Source of the DNA: a virus
IMG/VR virus record: IMGVR_UViG_3300037041_001242
Span: 1-38,773 of that record
Direction: 5' to 3' (one strand)
DNA length: 38,773 nt
A model generated the notes under the pieces. It worked only from the letters and a program-made list of their open reading frames with translations. It had not been told where the DNA came from and ran no database searches. Shown here one piece after another: positions 19,815-28,138 of the stretch. Numbering within the stretch: position 1 is the first letter of the stretch; every line of letters starts with the position of its first letter. The translations under genes and the position numbers were made by a program.

Positions 19815-21251
19815 ATGTCGCTCACTAAAGCCACCTACTCGATGATTTCTGGCAGCCCCGCCAACCTTATGGATTTTGGGGCCGTTGGCGATGGGGTTGC
19901 AAATGACGCGGCGGCGCTTCAAGCGGCGCTAGACTACTGCAAACTTAACAACAAAGAACTTTTTTGCCCTGCGGGCGATTATCTGATTAACACTCAGGTT
20001 ACAGTCACCAGTTTCGCAGGCGTTACTATCCGAGGCGAAGGCATAGCCAACACGGTTTTTAAGAAAACTACTGCGGGTAATATGCTTGTACTAGACAGTT
20101 GCCAGCGGGGTGGGATTTACAACTGCGCCTTTGATGGCACTGGTATGACCACCGGCGACGGCGTTGTTGTTTTCAGTTCGCTCGGTACGACCGTCGGCGT
20201 CATGGAGTTTGTAGGAAACCAATTTGCAAGTTTTCCGGGGCGCGGACTTTTGATCCTAGGCACTGTAGGCAACCAGTTTAGTTCTAACCTAGTGCAAGAC
20301 AATTTGTTTTTGTCAAACGGCGTCCTTGACAATGTGGCGCAACATGAAGCCCGTTACGTCAACGATACCAAATGGATCGGTAACCAGTTTGGCGCGCTTG
20401 CTTTTGGTGGGCCATATCCGCCCTATGGCTGCTTGCTGTTTTCGTGCAGTGCCGGCGATTACACCCTAAACTACCACTGGGAAAATGAAATCGGCGGGTA
20501 TTATGACGGCTGCAACTACGTGCGCTACAGCGATAACCGGTGGGAAACAAACCAGAACCAAGGCGCTCAATTTTTTAACGCTGGGTTTTGCTCTATAGTG
20601 GGTAACCACATCCATACTAACTCTATGTCTGGTACAGGTGTTTACCCCGGTATGAATATGGCGGCTTGCTATAAAACTACGGTAGTCGGCAATATGTACT
20701 ATTCATTCGAAGCACTGATTGATATGCAATATTGTTTGATATTAGATAGTGCTTGCAACACCATTACGTTAGATAGCAACCAATTTTGGGATTACGTCAC
20801 CGGCCCTGTTTCATGGGATGTTAATGGGTTTGAAATCCGGTTTAATAACAACATACCGCGACAATTTGGTCTAGATGAGGCGTCTACTACTTGGGTGATG
20901 TTCAACTCTAAGGGGAATGTTTCCGCAGGGTCTACGGTTTACGTTGGTCCAAATGGTAGCGACGCAAGCGAAGCCTTTGTCACCGTAGCCGTACCCCGCG
21001 CCTGCGTAGCCCGTGTTATCCGTGTTAACAGCGTCGCCGCCCCCGGCGCGGGTAAAACCTACACTTACACGCTGTATAAAAACGGTTCGCCAACAGCGTT
21101 TACGTTTTCATCTACGGGCGCCACAACTTTTACAAATTCAGCAACAGGGTCTATTTCATATGATCCCGGTGATTGGCTGTCGCTTAAAATTGTCACTGAA
21201 GCCGGTTCCGGCGTCGGCGCTTTTTATGGCTCGATTGCTTTGGACAACTAA
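19815..21251 (+). CDS. Tailspike with pectate-lyase-like beta-helix, 478 aa
   Basis: A 478-aa protein, likely the depolymerase or receptor-binding spike. The opening has the pectate lyase 3-type signature DFGAVGDGVANDAAALQAAL followed by FCPAGDYLINTQVTVTSFAG and IRGEGIANTVF. The central part is a run of short strands rich in Asn and Gly (parallel beta-helix), and the end is a compact beta domain (KTYTYTLYKNGSPTAFTF). Catalytic residues cannot be assigned by eye. It is visibly AT-richer than the capsid genes, suggesting recent exchange. Confidence 0.82.
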   Translation: MSLTKATYSMISGSPANLMDFGAVGDGVANDAAALQAALDYCKLNNKELFCPAGDYLINTQVTVTSFAGVTIRGEGIANTVFKKTTAGNMLVLDSCQRGGIYNCAFDGTGMTTGDGVVVFSSLGTTVGVMEFVGNQFASFPGRGLLILGTVGNQFSSNLVQDNLFLSNGVLDNVAQHEARYVNDTKWIGNQFGALAFGGPYPPYGCLLFSCSAGDYTLNYHWENEIGGYYDGCNYVRYSDNRWETNQNQGAQFFNAGFCSIVGNHIHTNSMSGTGVYPGMNMAACYKTTVVGNMYYSFEALIDMQYCLILDSACNTITLDSNQFWDYVTGPVSWDVNGFEIRFNNNIPRQFGLDEASTTWVMFNSKGNVSAGSTVYVGPNGSDASEAFVTVAVPRACVARVIRVNSVAAPGAGKTYTYTLYKNGSPTAFTFSSTGATTFTNSATGSISYDPGDWLSLKIVTEAGSGVGAFYGSIALDN

Positions 21252-21270
21252 GATTGGGCGTAGCAAGATT

Positions 21271-21300
21271 GCCAGCCTGCAACAAATGTTGTAGGCTGGC
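21271..21300 (+). terminator. Strong hairpin after tailspike gene
   Basis: GCCAGCCT (21271-21278) pairs with AGGCTGGC (21293-21300), and CAACA with TGTTG inside, giving a stem of about 14 pairs with one wobble. No T-run follows, so it may attenuate transcription or protect the mRNA rather than stop it. It stands before the scaffold and coat genes. Confidence 0.5.
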
Positions 21301-21351
21301 CTGTAACCGTACTGATGCGGAACATCAGGTGACTGGAAAGGTCAAAACCAA

Positions 21352-22137
21352 ATGAGCGATGATGCTCCTGAACTAGCGGATGTGCCCGCGCCAGAACTGG
21401 AAACCACGGCGGCTCCAGAACCTGTAGAAACCGAAACGCCGGAAGAGCAGCCTGTCGAACAGGAAGCGTCCAAGACCTTCACACAGGAAGAACTTGACGC
21501 GATTGTCGGCAAGCGTCTTGCAAGAGAGCAGCGCAAGTGGGAACGCGAGCAGGCTCAACGGATTACGGAACAGCAGACGCGGCGTCAGCCGACCGACATT
21601 GCTCCGGAACAGTTTGAGACTTACGAGGATTACGCAGAGGCTCTGGCCGAAAGTAAAGCCTTAGAACTGCTGTCACGCCGCGAAGCGGAACAACAGCAGC
21701 GCGCGTATCTCGAAGCCTATCACGACCGTGAAGAGGCGGTGCGGGACAAGTACGACGACTTCGAACAGGTCGCCTACAACCCGAACCTCCCCGTGACGGA
21801 AGCGATGGCTCGGGCTATCCAAGCGTCTGAGATCGGCCCCGACGTGCTATACCACCTCGGAAACAGCCCGAACGAAGCCGCACGGATTTCGCGTCTTGAC
21901 CCTATCTTGCAGGCTCGGGAAATTGGAAAGATCGAAGCTAGGCTCGGCGCCGAACCTCCGGTCAAAAGAACCTCCAACGCCCCGGCACCGATTGCTCCTG
22001 TCACGGCTCGTTCGCAAGGAACGCCGCGGTATGACACCACCGACCCTCGCTCGACCAAGTCGATGAGCACGTCGGAATGGATCGAAGCGGAACGGCTGCG
22101 GCAGATCAAGAAGTACGAGGCACAACGCAACCGCTAA
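21352..22137 (+). CDS. Scaffolding protein
   Basis: A 261-aa internal assembly protein (P22 gp8 is 303 aa). It has an acidic, Pro/Glu-rich disordered N-terminus (about 40 residues), a long charged coiled coil (KRLAREQRKWEREQAQRITE), and a basic C-terminal helix (EWIEAERLRQIKKYEAQRNR) of the type that binds coat in P22. Position directly before the coat gene supports the call. Confidence 0.87.
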   Translation: MSDDAPELADVPAPELETTAAPEPVETETPEEQPVEQEASKTFTQEELDAIVGKRLAREQRKWEREQAQRITEQQTRRQPTDIAPEQFETYEDYAEALAESKALELLSRREAEQQQRAYLEAYHDREEAVRDKYDDFEQVAYNPNLPVTEAMARAIQASEIGPDVLYHLGNSPNEAARISRLDPILQAREIGKIEARLGAEPPVKRTSNAPAPIAPVTARSQGTPRYDTTDPRSTKSMSTSEWIEAERLRQIKKYEAQRNR

Positions 22138-22152
22138 TTTGGGAATACCACC

Positions 22153-23361
22153 ATGTCCAACAGCATTCTTACTATCGACATGATCACGCGGAAGGCTCTC
22201 GAAATCCTCGAGAACAACCTCGTGCTCACCCGCAACGTCAACCGTCAGTACGACGACAGCTTCGCAGTGGAAGGCGCCAAGATCGGCTCGACCCTGCGCA
22301 TCCGTCTGCCTGACCGTGCCCTCGTCACCGACGGCGCTGCCCTTCAGGTGCAGGACGACAACGAACAGTTCACCACCCTGACCGTTGCTTCGCAGAAGCA
22401 CATCGGCGTGAACTTCACCACCGCCGAACTGACCATGCAGTTGGACGACTTCGCCGAGCGTGTTCTCAAGCCGCGTATTTCGCAGCTTGCGTCCAGCATC
22501 GACGCGGACGTTGCCAACTCGTTCGCCACCATCGGCAACTCGGTCGGCACCCCGGGCATCACCCCGGCCACTTCGGCTGTGCTGCTGGCTGCCCAGCAGA
22601 AGCTGAACGAAAACGCCGCCGTGATGTCGCCGCGCTACGCGACCGTCAACCCGGCTGCCAACGCTGGTCTGGTCGAGGGCATGAAGGGTCTCTTCAACCC
22701 CACCGACACCATCAGCAAGCAGTTCAAGAACGGCATGATGGGCACCGGCGTGCTCGGCTTCGACGAAATCAATATGTCGCAGTCGATCAAGCAGTTCACC
22801 ACCGGCACCCGCGACGCCATCGGCGGCTCGCTGTCGGCGGCTGTCACTGCCGAAGGCGCGATTACCATCGCCATCACCGGCGCTGGTAACGGCGACACCG
22901 TGAAGGCTGGCGACGTGTTCACCGTCAACGGCTGCTTCGCTGTGAACCCGCAGACCCGTGAAAGCACCGGCTCGCTGTTCCAGTTCGTCTCGCTGACGAA
23001 CGTGACGCTGGACGGCGCTGGCGCTGGCAACATCACCGTGGCTCCGATCTACTCGGCCAACCACGCGCTTGCCACTGTCTCGTCGCTGCCGGGCAACGGT
23101 CAGGCCGTCGTGTTCGTGGGCGCCTCGGGCGGCCAGTACGCCCAGAACCTCGTGTACCACAAGGACGCGATCACCTTCGCCACCGCCGACCTTCTGCTTC
23201 CGCAGGGCGTCGATATGGCGTCGCGTCAGGTTCACAACGGCATCAGCCTGCGCGTTGTTCGTCAGTACGACATCAACAACGACCGTATGCCCTGCCGTAT
23301 TGACGTTCTGTATGGCTACAGCACGATCCGTCCGCAGATGGCTTGCCGCATCTGGGGCTAA
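22153..23361 (+). CDS. Major capsid protein, P22 coat type
   Basis: A 402-aa HK97-fold coat (P22 gp5 is 430 aa). Family features are an early VNRQYDDSFAVEGAKIGSTL, then TVASQKHIGVNFTTAELTM and RVLKPRISQLASSIDADVAN, and a segment AGDVFTVNGCFAVNPQTRES in the inserted-domain region. Codon use is strongly biased to C-ending codons, as expected of a highly expressed gene. The C-terminus is PCRIDVLYGYSTIRPQMACR. GGGAAT precedes the ATG. Confidence 0.93.
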   Translation: MSNSILTIDMITRKALEILENNLVLTRNVNRQYDDSFAVEGAKIGSTLRIRLPDRALVTDGAALQVQDDNEQFTTLTVASQKHIGVNFTTAELTMQLDDFAERVLKPRISQLASSIDADVANSFATIGNSVGTPGITPATSAVLLAAQQKLNENAAVMSPRYATVNPAANAGLVEGMKGLFNPTDTISKQFKNGMMGTGVLGFDEINMSQSIKQFTTGTRDAIGGSLSAAVTAEGAITIAITGAGNGDTVKAGDVFTVNGCFAVNPQTRESTGSLFQFVSLTNVTLDGAGAGNITVAPIYSANHALATVSSLPGNGQAVVFVGASGGQYAQNLVYHKDAITFATADLLLPQGVDMASRQVHNGISLRVVRQYDINNDRMPCRIDVLYGYSTIRPQMACRIWG

Positions 23362-23370
23362 CCTGAACCC

Positions 23371-23392
23371 GCCCCCGGCTCCGGCCGGGGGC
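23371..23392 (+). terminator. GC-rich hairpin after coat gene
   Basis: GCCCCCGGC (23371-23379) and GCCGGGGGC (23384-23392) make a 9-bp stem with loop TCCG. No T-run follows, so read-through is likely; it may set the amount of downstream message or protect coat mRNA. Confidence 0.6.
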
Positions 23393-23415
23393 ACACCACT
23401 TGAAAGGATTTTATC

Positions 23416-23820
23416 ATGACTCTTCCTAACGGTGCCGGCGGTTATCAGGTCGGCGATGGCAACCTCAATCAGGCGCTGCTCGGCGTGCAGGCAATTCCGG
23501 TTGCCTACACCGCGGGGGCAACTCTGACCCCGCTCGATCTTGAGCAGGGACTGATTGTCTACACGGCTGGCGGCGGCGGCAACCTTGCCCTTCCGGCGGT
23601 CACTGGCGTCGGCGGCGTTGACGCCCGCGTCAGCAGCGCCAAGGTCGGATCGTGCTTCGACTTCGCGGTCCTGAGCACCGGCGCCGGCGCGGCCACTCTG
23701 ACGGCTGGCACGGGCTGGACGCTGGTCGGTTCGGGCGTGTGCGAAGCCGCTAAGGCTGTTGGGTTCCGCGCCGTCAAGACCGGCACGGGCACCTACACCC
23801 TGTACCGCATCGCAAACTAA
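23416..23820 (+). CDS. Putative capsid decoration protein, 134 aa
   Basis: A 134-aa beta-rich protein. It starts NGAGGYQVGDGNLNQALLGV and contains VSSAKVGSCFDFAVLS and TGTGTYTLYRI, a pattern I recognise from proteins found beside coat genes in many phages. Low charge and high Gly/Ala/Thr content fit an outer capsid protein. It lies between two hairpins and has AAAGGA before ATG, consistent with strong separate expression. Confidence 0.75.
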   Translation: MTLPNGAGGYQVGDGNLNQALLGVQAIPVAYTAGATLTPLDLEQGLIVYTAGGGGNLALPAVTGVGGVDARVSSAKVGSCFDFAVLSTGAGAATLTAGTGWTLVGSGVCEAAKAVGFRAVKTGTGTYTLYRIAN

Positions 23821-23826
23821 TCGGTT

Positions 23827-23848
23827 CGCCCCGGCTTCGGCCGGGGCG
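23827..23848 (+). terminator. Hairpin with TTCG loop, then T-run
   Basis: CGCCCCGGC, loop TTCG, GCCGGGGCG (23827-23848), followed by ACCTTTT. The UUCG tetraloop on a GC stem is very stable. With the short T-run this may act as a partial terminator. Confidence 0.65.
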
Positions 23849-23868
23849 ACCTTTTCAGGAGAAACGAA

Positions 23869-24279
23869 ATGGCGAACTCCCAAGCAATTGGCGTTGCCTT
23901 CCTCGACCAAGACATCCGCGGCGCAGATTTTGTCTACGTTGACGGCGAACTCGGCTACACCGCCGCAGCGCAAGGTCAGGTGACGCAGCAGACCAACAAG
24001 TCTACTGCTGTGACGCTGAACAAGTCGGCCGGTCAGATCACGATGAACGGCGCGCAGTTGAACGCAACGACTAGCGTGACGTTCACGCTGAACAACAGCA
24101 CGATCAGCGCGAACGATGTGATCGTTCTGAGCGTTGCTTCGGGCGCTACGGCTGGTGCTTACAACTGCTGGGTTTCCAGCAAGGCCACCGGATCGTGCAC
24201 CATTACTGTCCGTAACATCACGGCCGGTAACTTGAGCGAAGCAATCGTGATTAACTTCGCGGTTATTCACTGCCTTTAA
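23869..24279 (+). CDS. Putative capsid stabilising / decoration protein, 136 aa
   Basis: A 136-aa strand-rich protein containing GQVTQQTNKSTAVTLNKSAG, QITMNGAQLNATTSVTFTLN and SCTITVRNITAGNLSEAIVI, features of a common phage family encoded next to coat proteins and thought to be structural. It has the best ribosome-binding site of the region (AGGAGAAACGAA before ATG). It lies between two UUCG hairpins. Confidence 0.77.
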   Translation: MANSQAIGVAFLDQDIRGADFVYVDGELGYTAAAQGQVTQQTNKSTAVTLNKSAGQITMNGAQLNATTSVTFTLNNSTISANDVIVLSVASGATAGAYNCWVSSKATGSCTITVRNITAGNLSEAIVINFAVIHCL

Positions 24280-24286
24280 TTAGGTT

Positions 24287-24306
24287 GGACGGCCTTCGGG
24301 CCGTCC
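24287..24306 (+). terminator. Hairpin with TTCG loop, then T-run
   Basis: GGACGGCC, loop TTCG, GGCCGTCC (24287-24306), followed by ATTTTA. Second UUCG hairpin within 500 bases, after the second decoration-like gene. Confidence 0.65.
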
Positions 24307-24322
24307 ATTTTACGAGGTTCCT

Positions 24323-24538
24323 ATGTCTGTAATCTACATGGTTCACCCTGTGCACGGCGCTAAGGTCGCTATCAGCGAGTACGAAGCGATTTCAGATGAA
24401 ATGCACGGCTGGGAACGCTATGATATAAGCACGCCGGCTGCGGCGGACGTTGACGAGGACGACGCAGAAGTCGAAGCCGTGAACGAAATGGCGGAACCCA
24501 AGCGCCGTGGACGCCGACGCGCAGCGCAGGAAGACTAA
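24323..24538 (+). CDS. Hypothetical protein, 71 aa
   Basis: A 71-aa protein with a short folded start (MSVIYMVHPVHGAKVAISEY), an acidic middle (DVDEDDAEVEA) and a basic tail (KRRGRRRAAQED). Small proteins of this layout often follow coat genes in phages. No function known. The next gene begins 3 nt after the stop. Confidence 0.7.
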   Translation: MSVIYMVHPVHGAKVAISEYEAISDEMHGWERYDISTPAAADVDEDDAEVEAVNEMAEPKRRGRRRAAQED

Positions 24539-24541
24539 GCG

Positions 24542-25252
24542 ATGACCACGGCCGGCGACATCATCAACGGTTCGCTCAGGCTCCTAGGTGTTCTGGCCGA
24601 AGGCGAAGTGCCTTCGGCTGAAACGTCTCAGGACGCCCTGAACGCGATGAACCAAATGATCGACAGTTGGAATACGGAACGTCTGTCCGTGTTCGCAACG
24701 CAGGATCAGGTGTTCACATGGCCGTCCGGTCAGCTTTCGCGCACGCTCGGCCCTAGCGGCGATTTTGTCGGCAACCGCCCCGTGCTGCTCGACGACAGCA
24801 CCTATTTCCGCGATCCCGGCACCGGCATCAGCTACGGCATCAAATTCATCAACCAGCAGCAGTACAACGGCATCGCGGTCAAGACCGTGACTTCGACGTT
24901 CCCGCAGGTGATCTTCGTCAACAACACCTTCCCCGACGTGGAGATGTACATCTACCCGCGCCCGACGCGCGCGCTGGAGTGGCACTTCATCTCCGTCGAG
25001 GAACTGACCAAGCCCGCCACGCTGGCCACGCAACTGCACTTCCCGCCGGGCTACCTGCGCGCTTTCCGCTACAATCTGGCGACCGAGATGGCGCCGGAGT
25101 TTGGCATGGAGCCGACGCCGCAGGTGCAGCGCATCGCCATGACCAGCAAGCGCAACCTCAAGCGGATTAACAACCCTGACGACATCATGTCGATGCCCTA
25201 CAGCATCGTGGCGACCCGTCAGCGGTTCAACATCTTCGCTGGGAACTATTGA
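24542..25252 (+). CDS. Tail accessory factor, P22 gp4-like
   Basis: A 236-aa head-completion protein that would bind the portal. It opens with TAGDIINGSLRLLGVLAEGE followed by DALNAMNQMIDSWNTERLSV, the helical pattern shared by gp4-like adaptors; the C-terminal half has YLRAFRYNLATEMAPEFG. P22 gp4 is 166 aa, so this is longer. Synteny (coat, small genes, gp4, gp10) supports the call. Confidence 0.85.
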   Translation: MTTAGDIINGSLRLLGVLAEGEVPSAETSQDALNAMNQMIDSWNTERLSVFATQDQVFTWPSGQLSRTLGPSGDFVGNRPVLLDDSTYFRDPGTGISYGIKFINQQQYNGIAVKTVTSTFPQVIFVNNTFPDVEMYIYPRPTRALEWHFISVEELTKPATLATQLHFPPGYLRAFRYNLATEMAPEFGMEPTPQVQRIAMTSKRNLKRINNPDDIMSMPYSIVATRQRFNIFAGNY

Positions 25253-26682
25253 TGAAGACGCCGATCTTGGGATCGGCGTATGTCGCTCGCAGCGTCAACG
25301 CCGCCGACAACCGCATGGTCAACCTGTTCCCGGAAATTGTTCCAGAGGGCGGCAAGGAGCCTGCCTTCCTTCAGCGTGCGCCCGGCCTGACACGGCTGGC
25401 GACTATCGGCGTCGGCCCGATCCGTGGGATGTGGCAGTTCGGCGATTACGGCTACGTCGTGTCCGGCCCGACGCTGTTTCAGGTGGACAGCAACTGGAAC
25501 GCCGTCTCCAAGGGCACCATCGCCGGCACCGGCCCGGTCAGTATGTCCGACAACGGCATCCAGCTATTCGTGGCGGCCAACCCGCAGGGCTACATCTACA
25601 ACTCCCAGACCGACGTGTTCCAGCAGATCACCGATCCGGACTTCCCCGGCGCGGTGACGGTCGGCTATCTCGACGGCTACTTCGTGTTCAACGAACCGAA
25701 CAGCCAGAAGATTTGGGTGACGCAGTTGCTGGACGGCGCCAGCGTCGATCCGCTGGACTTTGCCAGCGCCGAAGGCAACCCTGACGATGTCGTGGCGATC
25801 TTTGTCGATCACCGCGAAGTCTGGGTGTTCGGCACGAACTCGACCGAGGTCTGGTACAACGCCGGCCTGCTCGACTTCCCGCTGTCCCGTATTCAGGGCG
25901 CCTACAACGAACTCGGCTGCGCGGCGCCGTACTCCATCGCCAAGATGGATAACCAGATTTACTGGCTGGGCAAGGACGCCCGCGGTCAGGGCATGGTCTT
26001 CCGCGCGGCTGGCTACATGGGCCAGCGCATCTCGACGCACGCAATCGAGTGGCAGCTACAGGAGTACCCCGACCTGTCGGACGCGGTCGGCTACACCTAC
26101 CAGCAGGACGGCCACAGCTTCTACGTGCTGAACTTCCCGACCGCCAACACGACGTGGGTGTTCGACGTGGCGACCGGCGCATGGCATGAGCGCGCCTCGT
26201 TCCAGAACGGCGACTTCAACCGTCACCGCGGCAACAGCCAGATGTTCTACAACGCCACCAACGTGGTCGGCGACTACCAGACCGGCAAAATCTACAAGCT
26301 GGACCTTGAGGTCTATTCCGACGACGGCCAGCCGCAGAAGTGGCTGCGCTCGTGGCGGGCGCTACCCACCGGCGCGAACAACCTGACGCGCACGATCCAG
26401 CACGGGATGCAACTCGACTGCGAGACAGGCGTCGGCCTTAACATCGGACAGGGCAGCGACCCGCGGGTCATGCTGCGCTTCTCGGATGACGGCGGCCATA
26501 CGTGGTCGAACGAGCACTGGAAGTCGATGGGCCGCATCGGCCGGTACGGCTTCCGCACGATCTGGCGCCGGCTGGGCGCGACGATGAAGATACGCGACCG
26601 CGTCTACGAATTGTCCGGCACTGACCCGGTCCGCATCTACATCATGGGTGCGGAACTGATCCTGAGCGGGACGCGGGCCTGA
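25252..26682 (+). CDS. Packaged DNA stabilisation protein, P22 gp10-like
   Basis: A 476-aa tail hub protein (P22 gp10 is 472 aa). It begins KTPILGSAYVARSVNAADNR followed by MVNLFPEIVPEGGKEPAFL, a strong family signature, and continues as repeated beta blades (YVVSGPTLFQVDSNWNAV, YIYNSQTDVFQQITDPDFPG). It plugs the portal after packaging. ATG 25252 shares a base with the previous stop (TGATG), as does the next gene's. Confidence 0.92.
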   Translation: MKTPILGSAYVARSVNAADNRMVNLFPEIVPEGGKEPAFLQRAPGLTRLATIGVGPIRGMWQFGDYGYVVSGPTLFQVDSNWNAVSKGTIAGTGPVSMSDNGIQLFVAANPQGYIYNSQTDVFQQITDPDFPGAVTVGYLDGYFVFNEPNSQKIWVTQLLDGASVDPLDFASAEGNPDDVVAIFVDHREVWVFGTNSTEVWYNAGLLDFPLSRIQGAYNELGCAAPYSIAKMDNQIYWLGKDARGQGMVFRAAGYMGQRISTHAIEWQLQEYPDLSDAVGYTYQQDGHSFYVLNFPTANTTWVFDVATGAWHERASFQNGDFNRHRGNSQMFYNATNVVGDYQTGKIYKLDLEVYSDDGQPQKWLRSWRALPTGANNLTRTIQHGMQLDCETGVGLNIGQGSDPRVMLRFSDDGGHTWSNEHWKSMGRIGRYGFRTIWRRLGATMKIRDRVYELSGTDPVRIYIMGAELILSGTRA

Positions 26683-27329
26683 TGGTCGCACCGATTAACC
26701 CCACACAGCTTACGCCGCCGCGGGTTGACTTTATCGACCCGCGGTCCGGCGCGATCAGCCGTGAGTGGTATCGGTTCTTTTTGTCGCTGCTGACAGCGAC
26801 GCAGACCAACCAGCAAGAGACGGAACTGGCGCCCGACACGTCGTCGCTGCTGGCGGCTTATGATACGATTTTTGGGAGCGCTATCGAAGGGCTGGAAAGC
26901 GCGCCCGACGCTGCATCGGCGTCTGACTTGGCGGTGGTGCAGAGCGAAATACAGGCGCTATCCGTAGCCCCCGCGCCGCTTGACGCGCTGTCCGTGCTCG
27001 CCATCATAGACGACCCTTCAGCACCGATCACTGAAACGGCTGACTTTACCGTGGCGGCGCGCGCGGTTTGGGTCATCAACAACAAATCAGGGTCAACCTG
27101 CACAGTTACGATGCCATCCGCGTCGGCATACCCGGGGCGCTACATAACGTTTCAAAACTACCAAAATCAGTTTCTGGTATCGGCGTCATCAAACGTCGTA
27201 CCGCGGGCCGGCGGCGCGGCGGGCACCGCTATTCTGGATGATGTTGCTGGTAATTGGGCGACGCTAGTGTCAGACGGCACAAATTGGGTTATTATGCAAG
27301 CCTCGCCGTTCAACGTGATGCTAATCTAA
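26682..27329 (+). CDS. Candidate tail needle or fibre protein, 215 aa
   Basis: A 215-aa protein occupying the place of P22 gene 26 (tail needle). The N-terminus PPRVDFIDPRSGAISREWYR (about 13-32) is a motif of many phage virion proteins. A helical region (residues about 45-95) follows, then a beta-rich end (TCTVTMPSASAYPGRYITFQ) resembling a small knob. There is no clear similarity to gp26 itself, so the needle role is inferred from position and layout. Confidence 0.65.
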   Translation: MVAPINPTQLTPPRVDFIDPRSGAISREWYRFFLSLLTATQTNQQETELAPDTSSLLAAYDTIFGSAIEGLESAPDAASASDLAVVQSEIQALSVAPAPLDALSVLAIIDDPSAPITETADFTVAARAVWVINNKSGSTCTVTMPSASAYPGRYITFQNYQNQFLVSASSNVVPRAGGAAGTAILDDVAGNWATLVSDGTNWVIMQASPFNVMLI

Positions 27330-27339
27330 GGATTGAGTT

Positions 27340-27675
27340 ATGGCAGTTACCATCAGCAACATCATCCCGGCCAAGACCGCGGAGAACGCGCAGACGACGC
27401 AATACACGTCGAACGGCGTCCAGACGATCATCGACAAGTTCACGGCCACCAATTACAGCGCCGCGGCTGCGACGATCAGCGTCAACCTCGTGACCGCTGC
27501 GGGCAGCGCAGGCAACGACAACCTGATCGTCAAGACCAAGACGCTCCAGCCGTCCGAGACGTATACCTTCCCGGAACTGGTCGGCCACGTCCTGCCGCTG
27601 AACGGCTTCATCTCGACCATCGCCGGCACTGCGTCGGCCATCAACATCCGCGCGTCGGGCCGGCTCGTCAGCTAA
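27340..27675 (+). CDS. Conserved virion-type protein, 111 aa
   Basis: A 111-aa beta-rich protein: FTATNYSAAAATISVNLVTA, then LVGHVLPLNGFISTIAG. The layout of strands ending in a hydrophobic edge resembles small head-associated proteins encoded near gp10 homologues in other phages. Role not known. AAGGA lies before the ATG. Confidence 0.65.
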   Translation: MAVTISNIIPAKTAENAQTTQYTSNGVQTIIDKFTATNYSAAAATISVNLVTAAGSAGNDNLIVKTKTLQPSETYTFPELVGHVLPLNGFISTIAGTASAINIRASGRLVS

Positions 27676-28136
27676 TGGATGTCGTCGTTCGCCCCCTGAC
27701 CGAAGCGGACTTGCCGGCGTACATTCAGATGGCCGCGGCGTTCCACGAGGACTGCCCGGTGAGCGACCTTATGCCCTTCGATCCGGAAGGCACCGCAGAG
27801 TTCCTGACCAACCTTATCGGCAACGAGAACTTCCGTGCCATCCTCGCCGAAGTGGACGGCGTGCCGGTCGGGATTACGGGGGCAGCCTTGTATCCCATGT
27901 TCTTTAGCCCAGAGAATTTTGTCGTGCAGGAGATGTGGTGGTGGCTGTCGCCGGACCATCGCGGCAGCGGCGTCGCCCAGCGTATGTACAAAGACATCGA
28001 AAACTGGGCGCTAGACAGTGGCGCGGTCGCATTGTTTATGATAGCCTTGCACAACGACAACGTCGAACGCATGGCAAAGTTGTACAAACGTTCTGGGTTT
28101 AGGCCTATGGAACGTACCTTTGTGAAAGGCTTATAG
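27675..28136 (+). CDS. GNAT-family N-acetyltransferase, 153 aa
   Basis: A 153-aa enzyme with the GNAT fold. It starts DVVVRPLTEADLPAYIQMAA, and motif A, which binds acetyl-CoA, is WWWLSPDHRGSGVAQRMYKD with the R-x-x-G-x-A/G loop. The end LYKRSGFRPMERTFVKG is the usual final strand-helix. It would acetylate an unknown amine (protein, nucleotide or small molecule). It overlaps the preceding virion gene as TAATG, so it is made late with structural proteins. Confidence 0.87.
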   Translation: MDVVVRPLTEADLPAYIQMAAAFHEDCPVSDLMPFDPEGTAEFLTNLIGNENFRAILAEVDGVPVGITGAALYPMFFSPENFVVQEMWWWLSPDHRGSGVAQRMYKDIENWALDSGAVALFMIALHNDNVERMAKLYKRSGFRPMERTFVKGL

Positions 28137-28138
28137 TA

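Noticed and set aside
18080-21251. Diversity-generating retroelement acting on the spike genes
   Set aside because: No reverse transcriptase and no template-like repeat of the spike ends was seen.
21847-24270. 807-aa open frame on the minus strand opposite scaffold, coat and decoration genes
   Set aside because: Same cause: shadow of highly biased codons. It spans several real genes and their hairpins, and shows no recognisable motif.
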